The notes below the pieces were generated by a model. It searched no databases. It was not told the origin of the DNA and worked only from the letters and a program-made list of their open reading frames with translations. The position numbers were made by a program, and so were the translations under genes. Shown piece after piece: positions 1 to 13,100 of a DNA stretch of 64,000 nucleotides (positions are counted from its first letter, which is position 1; every line of letters begins with the position of its first letter). This DNA is from Xestospongia bergquistia (Eukaryota; Porifera; Demospongiae; Haplosclerida; Petrosiidae), in NCBI GenBank assembly GCA_963965975.1, contig OZ014416.1:744001-808000 (forward strand), given 5' to 3'.

Positions 1-80
1 ATCACGCAGATTTTTAAGTGTGTGTCACGCAGACTATTGTTACGTAATAGCGAGTTTTTGTTGTGTTGAGTGGGTACGGT

Positions 81-1118
81 TTACTGCTCCTGGTTGGGAT
101 CATCCTCGAAGGTTTGCTCGGTAGAAGCATCTTCACCAGTCTGGGTCTATCAAAGAAAACAGACTTAATAACAAGTTGTTCATCAAACTTTGTATATCCA
201 TATTTCATGTATTATGTAATCAAGAATGGAACTCGACTAACCTGTCCTTGAGAATCTTGGTCTCTATCTCTAGGAGGACCACGGCGACGATAAGGCTAAA
301 AATATAAAGATCAACAAACAAGCTTTAACATCTAAATTCTTTTACCCTGCCACGAGGACGATAGATACGGGAGCGTGAATAATTGCCTCCACCACCCTCT
401 CGGGGCTCATTAGGAGGACCACGAGGTGGTCGACGGCCTGGTGGACCACGGCGATATTGCTAACAAAAAAAATATTTATTTTTCAAAAATATTATCATTC
501 TTACTGCAGGAGGTCCATCTTGAGGTGGTCCACGAGGAGGTCTACGAGGGGGCCCACGAGACCTTCGAGGAGGTCCATAATATGACTGTTGATAGTTTCG
601 TCTGGGAGGACCACGAGGACGACGTCGTTGGACTTGTTGTGGGCTGTCCTCATTGTCTGCTGAGAAAAATATTACAAGGAGAAGTACCATAAGTAATTTA
701 CCATCGGAAGGTCCTCTCTCTTCTCCTTGGCTATCTTGTCCAGATTGTGCTTTCCTACGAGGACGTCCACCCCGTCTTCCATAATTATTACGATCAGCTA
801 CAGAAAATTACAAAACATTAAACAAAAATTTTATGTTAAAAAAAGATTATATTGTAAAAATTGTCTGTACTACTATTGCTATAAAGGACTGCACTTTACC
901 AAATCTAAAACTGGAGAGTTAAAAGATATTGTATAATTTTAAAGACTACTTTTATTTCAGTCACTTGTGGTAGCACTAATTAAATTCATTGTTTGCAAAG
1001 TGCATCAACAAGTTACTTAATAAGGTTTTGATTTCAGTCATTAGCTTTAAAAAAAGTCACAACAATATAATAAAATGATGCAAGCGGACATACAAGTAAA
1101 CACATACATACATACATA

Positions 1119-1167
<49 letters not shown>

Positions 1168-2135
1168 TGTGTGTGTATATATATGCAGTTACATAACTAT
1201 GATCCAAAACAATGTTAGGAGAGTCCCTTGTATTGACAAGTGGCAGGTGTAAAATTTAAACTATGTTATTTCTAATTCGACATATTAACACTCACGGGCA
1301 TATTTGCTGCCTTGTACATGGCTACCATTTGGACCAGTCACTTGGGCTGCTTCGGGTCCTTTTGCTCCCTGGATCACAATGAATTCGACAACTTCTCCAT
1401 CTCCAACACTGCGTAGGTATTTACGAGGGTTGTTCTTGATGATGGCTGTTTGGTGGACAAAAATGTCTTCACCATTATCATCACTAAAGAGAAAGAGGAG
1501 GAAGTTGACAGTTGTACCACCTTCAGTGGGTGTTACATAGAATGATGTGCTTATATAGGGTGTTCCACAACAAGGAAAGGCGTGCCTTGTATAATAAGGG
1601 GTGTTTTTAAGTAGGTATAACAAAGTAAATATTCATTGTTTACAATAATGCTTACATACTGCTAACAAAGCAGTAAACACTACACAGACAGTTGGCAATG
1701 AAGACAGTGAATGTTAAAGTCACAAATGTGTCACTATGTTAATTATTTGTTCTGACTGCATATGAATGCCTTTAACAAACCGTTTGATGAACCCATATCC
1801 ACTTCTGACATTGAACCATTTCACAGTACCAGAAATAATGTTGGCTAAAAGGAGAAAGAGAGAAAGAGAGATCATCTATATTTCATATCACGAATTCTTT
1901 CACTATGCTCTTTTAGAATACAAACACCTATCACACCTATGAATGATATATCTATCACTACTTAGAAAATAGATTTTAGAACTGGATGTGGCTTTTAAAG
2001 CGGGTAAAAGTATAATCCTTAAAAAATATTGGAGATAGAATACACTATATGTGCTACAATACAAGATAAAATGAAGAGAAGCTCACTTGTAACTGTGCGG
2101 CTTTGGTCTGATAGTTGTCCTTCTCCGTCACTCAT
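81..2135 (-). CDS. ybx1: Y-box / cold-shock domain RNA-binding protein (YBX1-like)
   Basis: Binds mRNA and single-stranded nucleic acid in cytoplasmic mRNPs; the role follows from the Y-box family. Eight coding exons join in phase: 2087-2135, 1781-1844, 1296-1483, 702-797, 505-659, 346-459, 242-295 and 81-146, giving 261 residues. The cold-shock domain (about residues 20-95) contains [13 protein letters not shown], the RNP1-type aromatic motif, then DIFVHQTAI and [15 protein letters not shown], which are near-identical to vertebrate Y-box proteins. The rest is basic, rich in RRGPPR-like repeats as in the YBX1 tail, and ends in an acidic stretch ([17 protein letters not shown]). The start is the first ATG, at the head of [12 protein letters not shown]. 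It is divergent from the gene at 2470, so the 5' ends share about 335 bases. Family assignment is secure; the exact orthologue within the family is inferred. Confidence 0.95.
1122..1176. repeat. (GT)n microsatellite
   Basis: A nearly pure GT dinucleotide run ending in a short AT run. It lies in the intron between the third and fourth coding exons of the Y-box gene and has no visible coding effect. Confidence 0.95.
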
Positions 2136-2469
2136 TCTGGAATCTTCTCAAATGATGGTGAAGAGATGGCTAGTTGAGTTGGCGGTGTGGTAGATGGCGA
2201 TTGAGTGAGGGGCTTCTAAGATCTTTCTCTCCCCTTTGGTGTGCGTCTAAGGATGTTGCTGTGGACCTTTTATATATACCGTAAAGGTATGAACAGCGTG
2301 GTCATTTCTAATTATTCGTAACACTAGTATATTACTTTCTGATGACAAAAGTCAAAAGGTATTATAGGAATCTTATTATTATTTTTATTATAAAATAATA
2401 CTTTTCATTACAGCTCGATAAACCATAATTTGGTAACCTGAAGTGAGGAGAAAAATATAAATTAATTGT
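2136..2469. promoter_or_regulatory. Divergent intergenic region (shared promoter candidate)
   Basis: About 330 bases separate the start codons of the Y-box gene (minus) and the nuclease-like gene (plus). A TTTTATATATACC stretch near 2268-2280 is TATA-like. Shared promoter use is inferred from the spacing only. Confidence 0.45.
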
Positions 2470-3255
2470 ATGTATATTAATGCTATAAGATTAATACATT
2501 ATACTATGGCCATGTCATTGCGAAAGCGTTCAACAAAGGAAGACTTAACACTGGCACCTAAGCTGCCAAGACTGTCTTCTAATAAAGGGAGTTCTTCCAG
2601 CACTACCAGTAGATTGAGAGATGATACAACTTCAGACCTCCCCCAAAACAAAATGTCTGATACCAAGACTAATAAAAAACATATCAGTTCATCAGAAATT
2701 AGAAGTGAAGACAACTCAGAAAGCGAAGAGGAAGAAGTTGATATGCTTTCAATAACATGGCCAGTTGATACAAGCATGAAAGAGAGTCGTCGTAGAGATA
2801 GGATATTGAGACCTTACATTGAAAAACGTAATTGGCATCCATCACTTGAGTTTCAACTGATAAGAAAACTTCTTATCAAACCCATACCAACATGGTGGAG
2901 CTCTTATGCTAAAGAATTTCCACTACTCTTTGATTATGAATGGCGCAATCCACTTGGTTTGGGAGATCTAATATTCACTGATGGACATAACAATTTCCTT
3001 ATTGCAGAAGTGAAGACTTTAGAAACTGAAGTTGGTATTCGTATAGGAAAAAGAAACCGGGAAAGAATCAGGAGAAAACGTCGACATGTTGAAGAGCAGA
3101 CTGAATGTTACAGTAGAAAATGGCATGAACTGAATCCTCAAGCAAAGAAAACTGTTGGTGTGTGTGTAACTGAACGTGGGGTTGATGAAGTAATACAACT
3201 GACTGAACGATTAAAACATGTCATTAATGAAGAAGAGGATGTCAGTAAGCCATGA
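2470..3255 (+). CDS. Single-exon protein with PD-(D/E)xK nuclease-like motif
   Basis: The protein is 261 residues, uninterrupted by introns, which is unusual among its neighbours. Residues 1-90 are low-complexity and Ser/Lys/acid-rich, suggesting a disordered, possibly nuclear region. Residues 98-182 form a folded part with aromatic motifs (NWHPSLEFQL, TWWSSYAKEF). It contains GLGDLIFTDG and then FLIAEVKTLE, giving D166, E180 and K182: the D...ExK spacing of the PD-(D/E)xK nuclease superfamily. A very basic helix follows (KRNRERIRRKRRH, about 194-206), plausible for nucleic-acid contact. I do not recognise a named family. Similar GxGDL...EVK proteins of unknown function exist in some eukaryotes, from memory. 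Nuclease activity is an inference. In-frame alternative starts lie at 2506 and 2512. A polyadenylation hexamer follows at 3414. Confidence 0.75.
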   Translation: MYINAIRLIHYTMAMSLRKRSTKEDLTLAPKLPRLSSNKGSSSSTTSRLRDDTTSDLPQNKMSDTKTNKKHISSSEIRSEDNSESEEEEVDMLSITWPVDTSMKESRRRDRILRPYIEKRNWHPSLEFQLIRKLLIKPIPTWWSSYAKEFPLLFDYEWRNPLGLGDLIFTDGHNNFLIAEVKTLETEVGIRIGKRNRERIRRKRRHVEEQTECYSRKWHELNPQAKKTVGVCVTERGVDEVIQLTERLKHVINEEEDVSKP

Positions 3256-3789
3256 CACAAGTTACATTGTCGGTGTGTTTGTGTGTAGTGGTATCATTGT
3301 ATGATATAAAAATATGTAAATTTAGTTTATTTTAAACTTGACATTCAGTTCATAATTATGAAGTGTATATATTTTTATGCAATCATCAAGTTATTATTGT
3401 CAAGTATCTTAGAAATAAACGTTGTCACTGTAGTTTGTACATCTAGTATGGAAGAGTTCCACTAAGTTTAGAGTAATCATAGCTTAAACTAGCCAGGTCC
3501 ATACATTATGGGAGTCTGGCTACAACCACTAAGTAAAAACCATGACAAAATGTACTTCGACGTACCAGTCTCTTAAACTAAGAAACCATCATTTGTATAT
3601 TAAATTGAGACTTGACTGAAGATTATCATTATAGATCTTTCTCTCTTCTAACTAAGTAGTTCTGAATAATTCTTACTTTGATCAAAGTGTATTAACCAAC
3701 GCCTTCAACAGGTGTAACTATTAATTGTTATTAAAATTATTTATGAGGAGGACTTTTGTCTCTACCTAGCGGCGTTGCGCGTATTAGCC
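3256..3789. other. Intergenic, no gene seen
   Basis: Contains the putative 3' end of the preceding gene (AATAAA at 3414-3419). Beyond that I see only AT-rich sequence with no coding pattern on either strand. Confidence 0.6.
3414..3419 (+). terminator. Polyadenylation signal AATAAA
   Basis: A canonical AATAAA about 160 bases after the stop codon of the nuclease-like gene, in a T-rich stretch. This is a motif match only. Confidence 0.5.
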
Positions 3790-4160
3790 ACACACTCAAA
3801 GACTTGCAGCAGGAGTGACGACAACAACAACATCTGTGTTACCAAGGGCATCTCTGTGTTCCAAGAGCAATAGAAAGTGTTGTGTCTGTCGACATCGTTG
3901 GGGGTGAGTAATTATACAGTAAACATATAATAAGTTGACTGAATGGCATTGGTAGTTCAAGTAGTATATTATTGGATTATATAAGTTCATTTAATTTATA
4001 ATTATAAAGCTATAAAGCTAGAGGAGAGAGAACTACTGTACTGATCAATATATATCCTTTTTGCATTATGGGTGCTAGTCACAATGTATTTAATATAGTT
4101 CTTTAACTTTTAATACTAATTGTCTTTAGTGATAGTGTATCTGACATTTATCTCCAGGTC
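3790..4160 (+). other. Putative 5' UTR exon and first intron of the Ig/vWA gene
   Basis: A GC-richer stretch at about 3770-3901 ends in a strong donor (GGGGTGAGTA at 3900-3909). The next good acceptor is CTCCAG at 4152-4157, three bases before the ATG at 4161. This suggests a non-coding first exon and a roughly 255-base intron. The transcription start is not determinable from sequence. Confidence 0.45.
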
Positions 4161-7100
4161 ATGATGCAACATGTAATGAAATTGAAAAGACCTCCTCATT
4201 CATTGATGGTCTTAGTTCTTGTTCTATCATTAAATTGGGTTTTAGTATCACATGGACAAGTACGTTTGACCATTATAATCAAACCTACACCACTATTATA
4301 CATCAAGCTATGGAGGCTGTTAGTAATTCCTCTGCATTCTTTCCTTATGTTTTATTTCCACACAAATTAATATCAAATGCTTTGTTTTGGAGGGGTGTAG
4401 TACATTCAAAGCAGCTAGGAGGTATCTTCCATAGCAACAATCTTTAAATGAAGAGAGAAAAATTTCACATTATTTAAATGATGATGATAGTCAGCTGCAA
4501 TCAGATACTTCTCTCGTGGTGTGTGATAGTTGTAATGTTTGTTGTGGTGTGCCAAAGGTGTGGAAGATCAGTATTTTAATACAAATGACAGCAATGTGTG
4601 CATGTTTGTAAGTGTGTGTGATTTCTATGTCACTTAGTCCATGTACTATAGTAAATTTAGTTGTGCATAAATTTTGACTTAAATATAAAACTGTTATAAA
4701 TTAATGTTTTATATTTATAAGTGTTGTTTAAATCACATAGTGATTATTTTTTATGTAACTGTGTTATAAATAGTCCATTGATTTGTTTCTCTCTCTCTTT
4801 CTTTCTCTCTCCCTCCCTCCCTCTCTCTCTCTCCCTTTCTCTCTTCTCTCTCTTTTCAGAACCAACCTGGTAAGTTAATTTCAGTCAATACACAAACTCT
4901 TATTCACTTCAGCATTAATGTTTGTACACAAAATATAAATAAACACTTTGTATAATAGATCATTAATTCCTCCTTAACTCTAGGTACATAAGCTTACCAA
5001 TTTTGCATTTAATATTTCACACTTTTCAGCCCACTACAGCATAACTCCATTCAAAGATCAAAGACAATGTCAGACATTCTTTTAAGCCTTGATCTAACCA
5101 TGTATTACATGCACTCTTGATCTCTTTGATCTGGTAATAAGATACACCAAATGATTAATATGTCCACTATGATTTTATAGTTACCTTTTCTATTGTAGTA
5201 TGTTTGAAGGATGAGTTCAATTGTCTTGATGGTACTTGTATTTCTGATAGACAGCTGTGTGATGGCAATAATGACTGTGCTAATGGTAAGTGATGTATGA
5301 AGATGATAAGATTGTTCTATCTTATACTTTCATAGTTTCGTAGTTTAGTAATATATGTATACATTGTCTGTTGATATGTTTTATTATAATCCTATTTTTT
5401 TGAAAACTGTCAGTTTCTATATTTCACTGATAAATTATGTTAATGTTTATTTCAATATCCAACACTTCTTGTGTGAACACACAGTATTGCTGTGAAGTTG
5501 CTGTGTTTTTTGTTGTTTAGGATTGGATGAGTTAGTGTGTATTATACCACCCTTATCTGGATGTCCTCCCCATTTGAGACAATGCGGCAACAGAAGAGAT
5601 GTTTGTGTGGATCTATATAGAATCTGTGATGGCATAAATGACTGTCCAGTTGGAGAAGATGAGGCCAACTGCCGTGAGTATAGATATCATTATAAATAAA
5701 TGATTTCTCTCTCTCTCTCTCATACAGCAAGGCGAGCTAATTCATCTTGCCTCGTTTCACAGATAGAATGTCCATTAAATACAACTCTTCTCCCAGCTAA
5801 TCGGCTCGTACCTTCTCCGCAGTGCATACCATTGGCACGTGTATGTGACTGTAGCCTTGATTGCTATAGTGCTCAAGATGAAATGGGATGTAGTAAGTAA
5901 ACTAATTCTTATAGTTACATTTGCTGTGTCCACTTAATGTACCAATCTATTTCTTTCCATTGCAGCTGAACCAACTATTAAGACTCCACCAGTATCTCAA
6001 CTTATGGTCTTTGCTGGTTCTATTGCTACTCTATTGTGCACTGCTGAGGGTTACCCAACTCCGACAATAACATGGCTTAGAAATTTGAGAGAAATTGAAG
6101 TCAATCCTCGATATCTTATTACGTCTAATAACGGAATGGGAGTACTTTATATTAATAATGTTACTGTGTTTGATGAAGGAGAATATTCTTGTGTTGTAAC
6201 ACAGTCTCTAAAGACTACTATTGTGCTACAATCTACTAATTTAACTGTTATTGACTGTAAATGAATGATGGATGGTCAGATGGATGAATAAATAGATATA
6301 TGGATGGATGGACAGACAGACAGATGGACAGATGGATGAATAAATGGATATATGGATGGATGGACAGATATATGGATGATGAATTGACAACAAGTAAGAT
6401 TTGCTTTCTCTTTCTCTCATCAGCTGATCCTTTTATTTGCAAAGACTACAAAGGAGCAGAATACCAAGAGGGACAACAATATTACAACATTGTTAAAATG
6501 ATCTCAGGACAGGCACTATTTGAAGCAGCTGATGTTGTATTCATTGTAGACGAATCAGGATCGATGACAGATGCACACGAATGGATAAGAGTGGTAGTTC
6601 CCCTCCTGGACTCCTCCCTAAATGATGCTGGTATAGGAGTAGGGAACAGATCCAATATGTATGGTCTAGTTGGGTTTGGTAGGGATGCTGACCCAGGTCG
6701 TGGTGGTATTGTCCTAACCCAGTTAACATCAGTTGAAGGATTTCTCAATGCCACTCATAATCTGCTTCTAAATGGTTTGTTTGAAGATGGTTATAGTGCT
6801 ATTGAAGTTGCTTTAAATCAAGTCCCTCTTCGTGTTAATGCATCTCATATCTTTGTCTTGGTAACCAATGAAGCTAGACAGCCTCTGCGTGGCAAGGAGA
6901 CGCTCACTCGAGATATCATTGAAGAGAGAATGAAAGAAAAAGGAATCATTCTTAATTCTGTGGTCAGACAAGGATTCCTCTATGATGCTAATGATACCAA
7001 TTCTTTTGCATTCGGACTCAATTTCAATGGAACTGCCTTCTCATTTGATCCAACATCTCCTAACAACTACACTACTTTTCCTAACGGTGTACGTAATCCC

Positions 7101-10100
7101 GACCCTGCATTTAACGAGGGAACAACATACGAGGACTATGTTGTACTTGCTTTCAATCTTAGTGGTGCTGCATGGCATATTGATCAAGTCAGACAAGCTC
7201 AACTGTCTAAACCATTTTCAGAAGCTTTTGTTTCTGCCAAAATTGATGAAGTCAAAGGAGTTGTCGAACAATGCCTTCGCTGTTTGTGTATTCAACCTCG
7301 TGAGCAATGCCAAGGTGATCAGTCGACATCTTTGGAGGATTGTGAAGGAATAGCTCCAGATATCAGTGAGTAATTTTGTAGTAATTTCAGAATCTCCTTA
7401 TCTATGTAATCTATGTTCTCTTCCAGAATCAATATCAGTCCAACTGGTCCCCTCAAAATCTAAGGTCTTAAAGGGAGAAGATTTAACACTCACTTGTGTA
7501 ATTCATACCGTCCCACCCAATCTCGTAACAACTATCACATGGGGGCTTGATATCTGCTCCTCTAGAGCTAATTGTACTGACAATAAAGCCTTTATTAATA
7601 ACTTTGACGTGATGGATAGTCGAACTTATTTTTGTTCTGTGGTTCATGATGTAAATACTAATGGGTTTGCTGTTGCTACCATTGAAATGATCAGTATGTA
7701 ACACAACCATCCATTCATTCTTCTATCCATTCATCTAGGCCTTCCTATGGTTAACATTACCGAGGCTCCTGTGAATGGCATCATTAAATTGGGAAAACCC
7801 CTGGAGTTAACATGTACAGCAAGTGGAGTTCCAACACCTGCTATTGTATGGAAAAAACTTGATGATGGAGCTAGTCCTAATCCTAATATCATAATAGTAA
7901 GGGCCAATAAGAATTGTATTGTACATTTGAATGTGTATTGTATTAGATTGAAGATACTACTCCAGGAATGTCTAAGTTGATCATTGATCCTGCGTCAACT
8001 GACCATTCTGGACAGTATCAATGTATTGGTGTAAATTGTGCAGGACAAGATAATGTAACAATTGACATCAAGAGTATGTTAAATATTTCCCTACCTACCT
8101 CCTTTATCTCTCTCTTCTAGCTGACTGCATTCTACCTGATGGATCTTCTTTATCTCAAGGTCAACAAAGAATCTTTCTCCATACCCTCACACTTGGAGCA
8201 GACGTAGTACTCATAGTAGATGAATCAGGGTCTATGGACATGGAACACCAATGGATTGGAAACATGACAAAGATGTTGGATGCTATGTTGAAGAACTTGA
8301 ATATTGGAGTACAAGATCCAAACCTGTTTGGAGTTTTAGGATTTGGATCAAGTTATGAAGGAGATGAACTGAGTCGTGTTTTAACACACAATGGGAACAG
8401 ATTTGTCAATTCCAGTGATATCACTCACTTGACTGATCAACTAGTTATAGGTGGTCGACATGAAGATGGATATGCTGCAATACAATATGCTTTTGAACAG
8501 TATCAGTTTAGAAATGGAGCCAAACAGTTCATACTGATTTCAGATGAAGAACGAGATATTCGACATCCAAGTATTAACAAAAACACCATTTTGACTCTTT
8601 TCAAGAATCAAAATACTGTTTTAAATGCTGCCATCTCTCAATCCTTTCAGAGTGGGAAAGGCATTCGTGCTTTTGGGATCGATGATTTGAATAAAACCTA
8701 TATTTATGATCCTCTCTCAGTTAATTTATTCCACGTGAGTACTCAAGGAGGTCCAGTTAAAGACTCTGCCTATGGCACCACTTATTCTGATTATACTCAT
8801 CTTGCATTTGCTAGTGGAGGTGCAGCCTGGGACCTGAACCTCCTAAGACAAGGAGGAGATGTAGCGACTGGATTTACTAAGGCATTTGTGCTAGTAAAGG
8901 CAAATGAGATATTTCGACAAGTGTCAGACTGTTTGAATTGTAGCTGTAGTGATAATGGTTTGCGTTGCTCTATTCTCAGTTTAACTGAAGACACTCCAGA
9001 ATGTAATCTTACAAAAGGTCAGTTAACAAGAAGAGAGTAAGTATTAATATTAAGGTTTCTTTTAATAAAGGCATGCTCTTAGATCCCTTCTTCACATAAG
9101 AGTAGTTACTTTATGATGGTTTGTTAAAAAAGCTTACAGATAACAGGGATCCTCTAGAGTTTTCATTTATTGTCTGTAAATCAACTACATGGATGTTGGT
9201 TTCCTCTAGAGTTTTCATTTATTGTCTGTAAATCAACTACATGGATGTTGGTTTCCTCTAGAGTTTTCAACTATATGGACATGAGTTTCTGGTCCATACA
9301 GTTGATAATGTAACTATAAAAATGCAGCTGTATTTGAATAGTTTCCACTGTAGTTTTTTGTTTGTTTAGTTAGTTTTTCTCCTTTTATTATATTCAGCAT
9401 TCATGTTTTTAACAGTGGACACACCAGATGACACCATTGTCGTGACAGTCGAGCCCAAAGACCCAGTTCATATTGATGGTATCAGTGATGTCACATTAAC
9501 TTGTACAATAAAGGGTGGACAAGGAGAAATTGAGTGGACTTTTAATGGAGGGTATTTACCCAGAGAAGCAATTGTCGTCACTATGGCAACTACTTCTACA
9601 TTAACATTTTCTCCTGTCAGGACATTTCATAAAGGTTTCTATACATGTATTGTACGAAGTTCTGATAAGAAACGACTCGGAGCTGACAGTACCTTTGTGC
9701 AAGTAATGGGTGAGTTGCATGTCCAAACTGAAATGGACACATATAGTGATGATGGATGCATATTGTCTATAAATGGATATATTAGGCAATAAATGATGTT
9801 AACTCTCCTTGTTAATTGTAGGTAAATTTCTATATGGACTTATAGTAGATCCACCTACTTCCTCTGTCTTTACCAGCCAGAATTTAACTTTAAAATGTAA
9901 CATAACAGAAGTAGGAGGGACTTTGACGTGGGAATTCAACTACGGTCCCCTTCCTGATAACACTGTCATATCAGGTGACAATATGATGACATCATATTTG
10001 ACTATTATTGGAGCTAATGATATTTATAATAAAGGAAGATATACTTGTATTGTAAAAGTGAACACTTCAACATTAACAACTTCAGCTGATGGTATTGTTC

Positions 10101-13100
10101 ATGTAGAAGGTATCAATAGAGGGATGGATAGATGAATGGATGGATGGATGGACAGATAGATGAGCATAAGAATTATTAATATGTAATTTTTTATTATTGT
10201 TAGATGAACCACTAAAAGTAACTGTTATTAACAGACGTGTTTTTGCTTCTACTGGTACAACAGTTCGTCTTATTTGTTTATTAAACTGTTGTCCTGGAGC
10301 TACTTTGACCTGGAGTAGAATTAACAGACTCTCCCTACCTAACAATGCTATGGTATAGAGTACTTACAATCATATACACACTATGTATCCATCTCTTTTC
10401 AGGTGTTTCCAGCAGATAATGGCAAGAGACTCATATTGGAGTTTACTAATGTACAGGTGGATCAATGTGATTTATATATTTGTACAGCAGAGTTAAGAGG
10501 GCACTCAACAGCTACAAGTGCTGAATTACGTGTGTCTGGTAAGATCCAAAAATCACCTATGCATCCATTTAGAGTTCTATGCATCCATATGTTTCCATTA
10601 TATGTCCATTTAGAGTTTTATGCATCCATTAATTCTCTATTATATGTCCATTTAGATCCATTTCAAGTAATGCTGTCTGTTAATTCAACTATCCAGCTGG
10701 ACTATGGAACTGATCTAACTATAATTTGTGATACTAAAAACAATGAGAAAGTTTCTAACTGGCAATGGACATTTAATGGCAGGAATGTTTTACCTCCTGG
10801 AAGTCGATACCATGTCCTTTCAGAGACAAGATCAGTTTTGCTTATTTGTGATATAACGTTAGCCAATGTTGGAACATACACATGTACTGCTAACAATGAC
10901 AGAGGAGGTACTGCTTCTGATGAAACAATTCTATCAGTCAGTAAGTTATCATAATAATACATATCTCTATTAATTCATTATGATCATTATTAGCACTATC
11001 ACCCTCTATGACTTCATCAACACCGCTCCTTGTGATATCATCAGTACCACCCCCTGTGACCTCGTTGGTAACGCCCCTTGTGACTTCCTTGATACAACTC
11101 CCTGTGACCTCATCACTACTATCTCTCAACATGACATCATTATCACTCTCCGTGACATTGGGACCATCCCCCATGACATCATCAGCTCCACCCACTATGT
11201 CATCATTAGTACAATCTTCAGTAGTATCATCAGCTCCACCCACTATGTCATTAATACAATCCTCAGTAGCATCATCAGCTCCACCCACTATGTCATCATT
11301 AGTACAATCCTCAGTAGCATCATCAGCTCCACCCACTATGTCATCATTAGTACAATCTTCAGTAGTATCATCAGCTCCACCCACTATGTCATTAATACAA
11401 TCCTCAGTAGCATCATCAGCTCCACCCACTATGTCATCATTAGTACAATCCTCAGTAGCATCATCAGCTCCACCCACTATGTCATTAATACAATCCTCAG
11501 TAGCATCATCAGCTCCACCCACTATGTCATCATTAGTACAATCCTCAGTAGCAACATCAGCTCCACCCACTGTACCACTTATCTCTACCTCAGAACCAAC
11601 CACTGCAACACCATTAGTACAACCTTCAATATCACTACCTATGACATCATCAGTCCCACTCGTAACTACCTCAACACCACTGATAGGTAATTAAATTATT
11701 GTTTAATGGTTCAAAATTTTAATTATAATCAGGAAAACTTTTCATAGAAATTATAATATAATGTTCAGTTAATCATAAATTTATCATGTCAATCAAAAAA
11801 TTATATTAGATCATTAAAATTTGAATTTTATATTACTTACATGTTCTTTCATTTTAGCCACACCTACTCCAACCCCTATACTCAGTATAACTCTAGACTT
11901 AGGTGATCGTATTTATGTTGATCCTAGAACCAATGTCAATGTCACATGTCGTACAAATACAGCTGCTACAATTACTTGGCAATACAAAGATACAAACACA
12001 CTTCCTACTGGTGTTGAATCTCGCAAAATAAACAATCAGGCTTCCGTTTTAATCATCAAAGAATTTGATCCCAAAACACAAGAGGGATTGTATCATTGTA
12101 GAGCTGTTATTGTTATGGGTGGTGATAATGTTGATATTAAAGATTCAAAATCTATTGATATACGAGGTCAGTGTACTGTGTGTAATTCTATCTCCATTCA
12201 ATAGCTTTTTCAATAGATGGAACGCTATCAGTATCTGTTGAATCTGAGGATTACACTTTCGATCTTGGAGCTAACATTAGTATTCCATGCAATACCAGTG
12301 TACCCTCAACAATTGTATGGATCTACTCCCCACTTGGTAACCGACTACCTCCTAATTCCATATCCAATCAGATAGATGAAACGTCAGCTGTTCTTTTGAT
12401 AACTAGATTTATAGGTAGCAACCAAGGTACTTACCAGTGTAACGCTAACACTGGTACAATGACTGATTCAAAACAAATTCAAATTAATGAGAGAGGTATG
12501 TTTGTTTCTATGTTTGTCTCTCTAGCTCTATTCCTCCATTCATTTGTCTATCTCTGTTAATCTATCCATCTTAATATTATATATATATTATATCTTTTCT
12601 CTGTCATTTGTTTGATTTTCATTTTAATTTTATACAGAAATTCTTAAGTTTGCAGTCGGACCTCCTTCCATTATTCAAGCAATGTCAGATGTAACATCAG
12701 AGCGACCAATCAAATTCACTTGCAATGTCACATGCAAATGTGGCGGAGCTAAAGTCAACTGGACAACCGACAATGGTCGCCCTTTCCCAGCTGGAACAAT
12801 CATTAATACTGGGTTCACAGGTCGAGAGGCAAGTTTGAGATTTTCTTCCAGTAAAAACATTAATGGCGGTTATACTTGTGTGATCACTCATCCAACACTG
12901 GGTAGATTGTCTCGTAATGTGTCGGTTTTAATATTACCAGATCCAATGATAACAGTTACCCCAGAGGAGGCAACAGTACCAAGAGAATCAAATTTTACGT
13001 TTGTTTGTGAGGCTAATCGTCCAGTGAGGACATTTATATGGACTCGGGGACCCTCTGGATCATTACCTGTTAGTGTTATTGTGACAACTATAAGTGATAC

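Noticed and set aside
10938..11603. Minus-strand open frame of 221 residues with repeated VGGADDATEDC-like units
   Set aside because: It is the antisense of the mucin minisatellite exon. The plus frame fits a 21-exon gene in phase; the minus frame has no splice or domain support.
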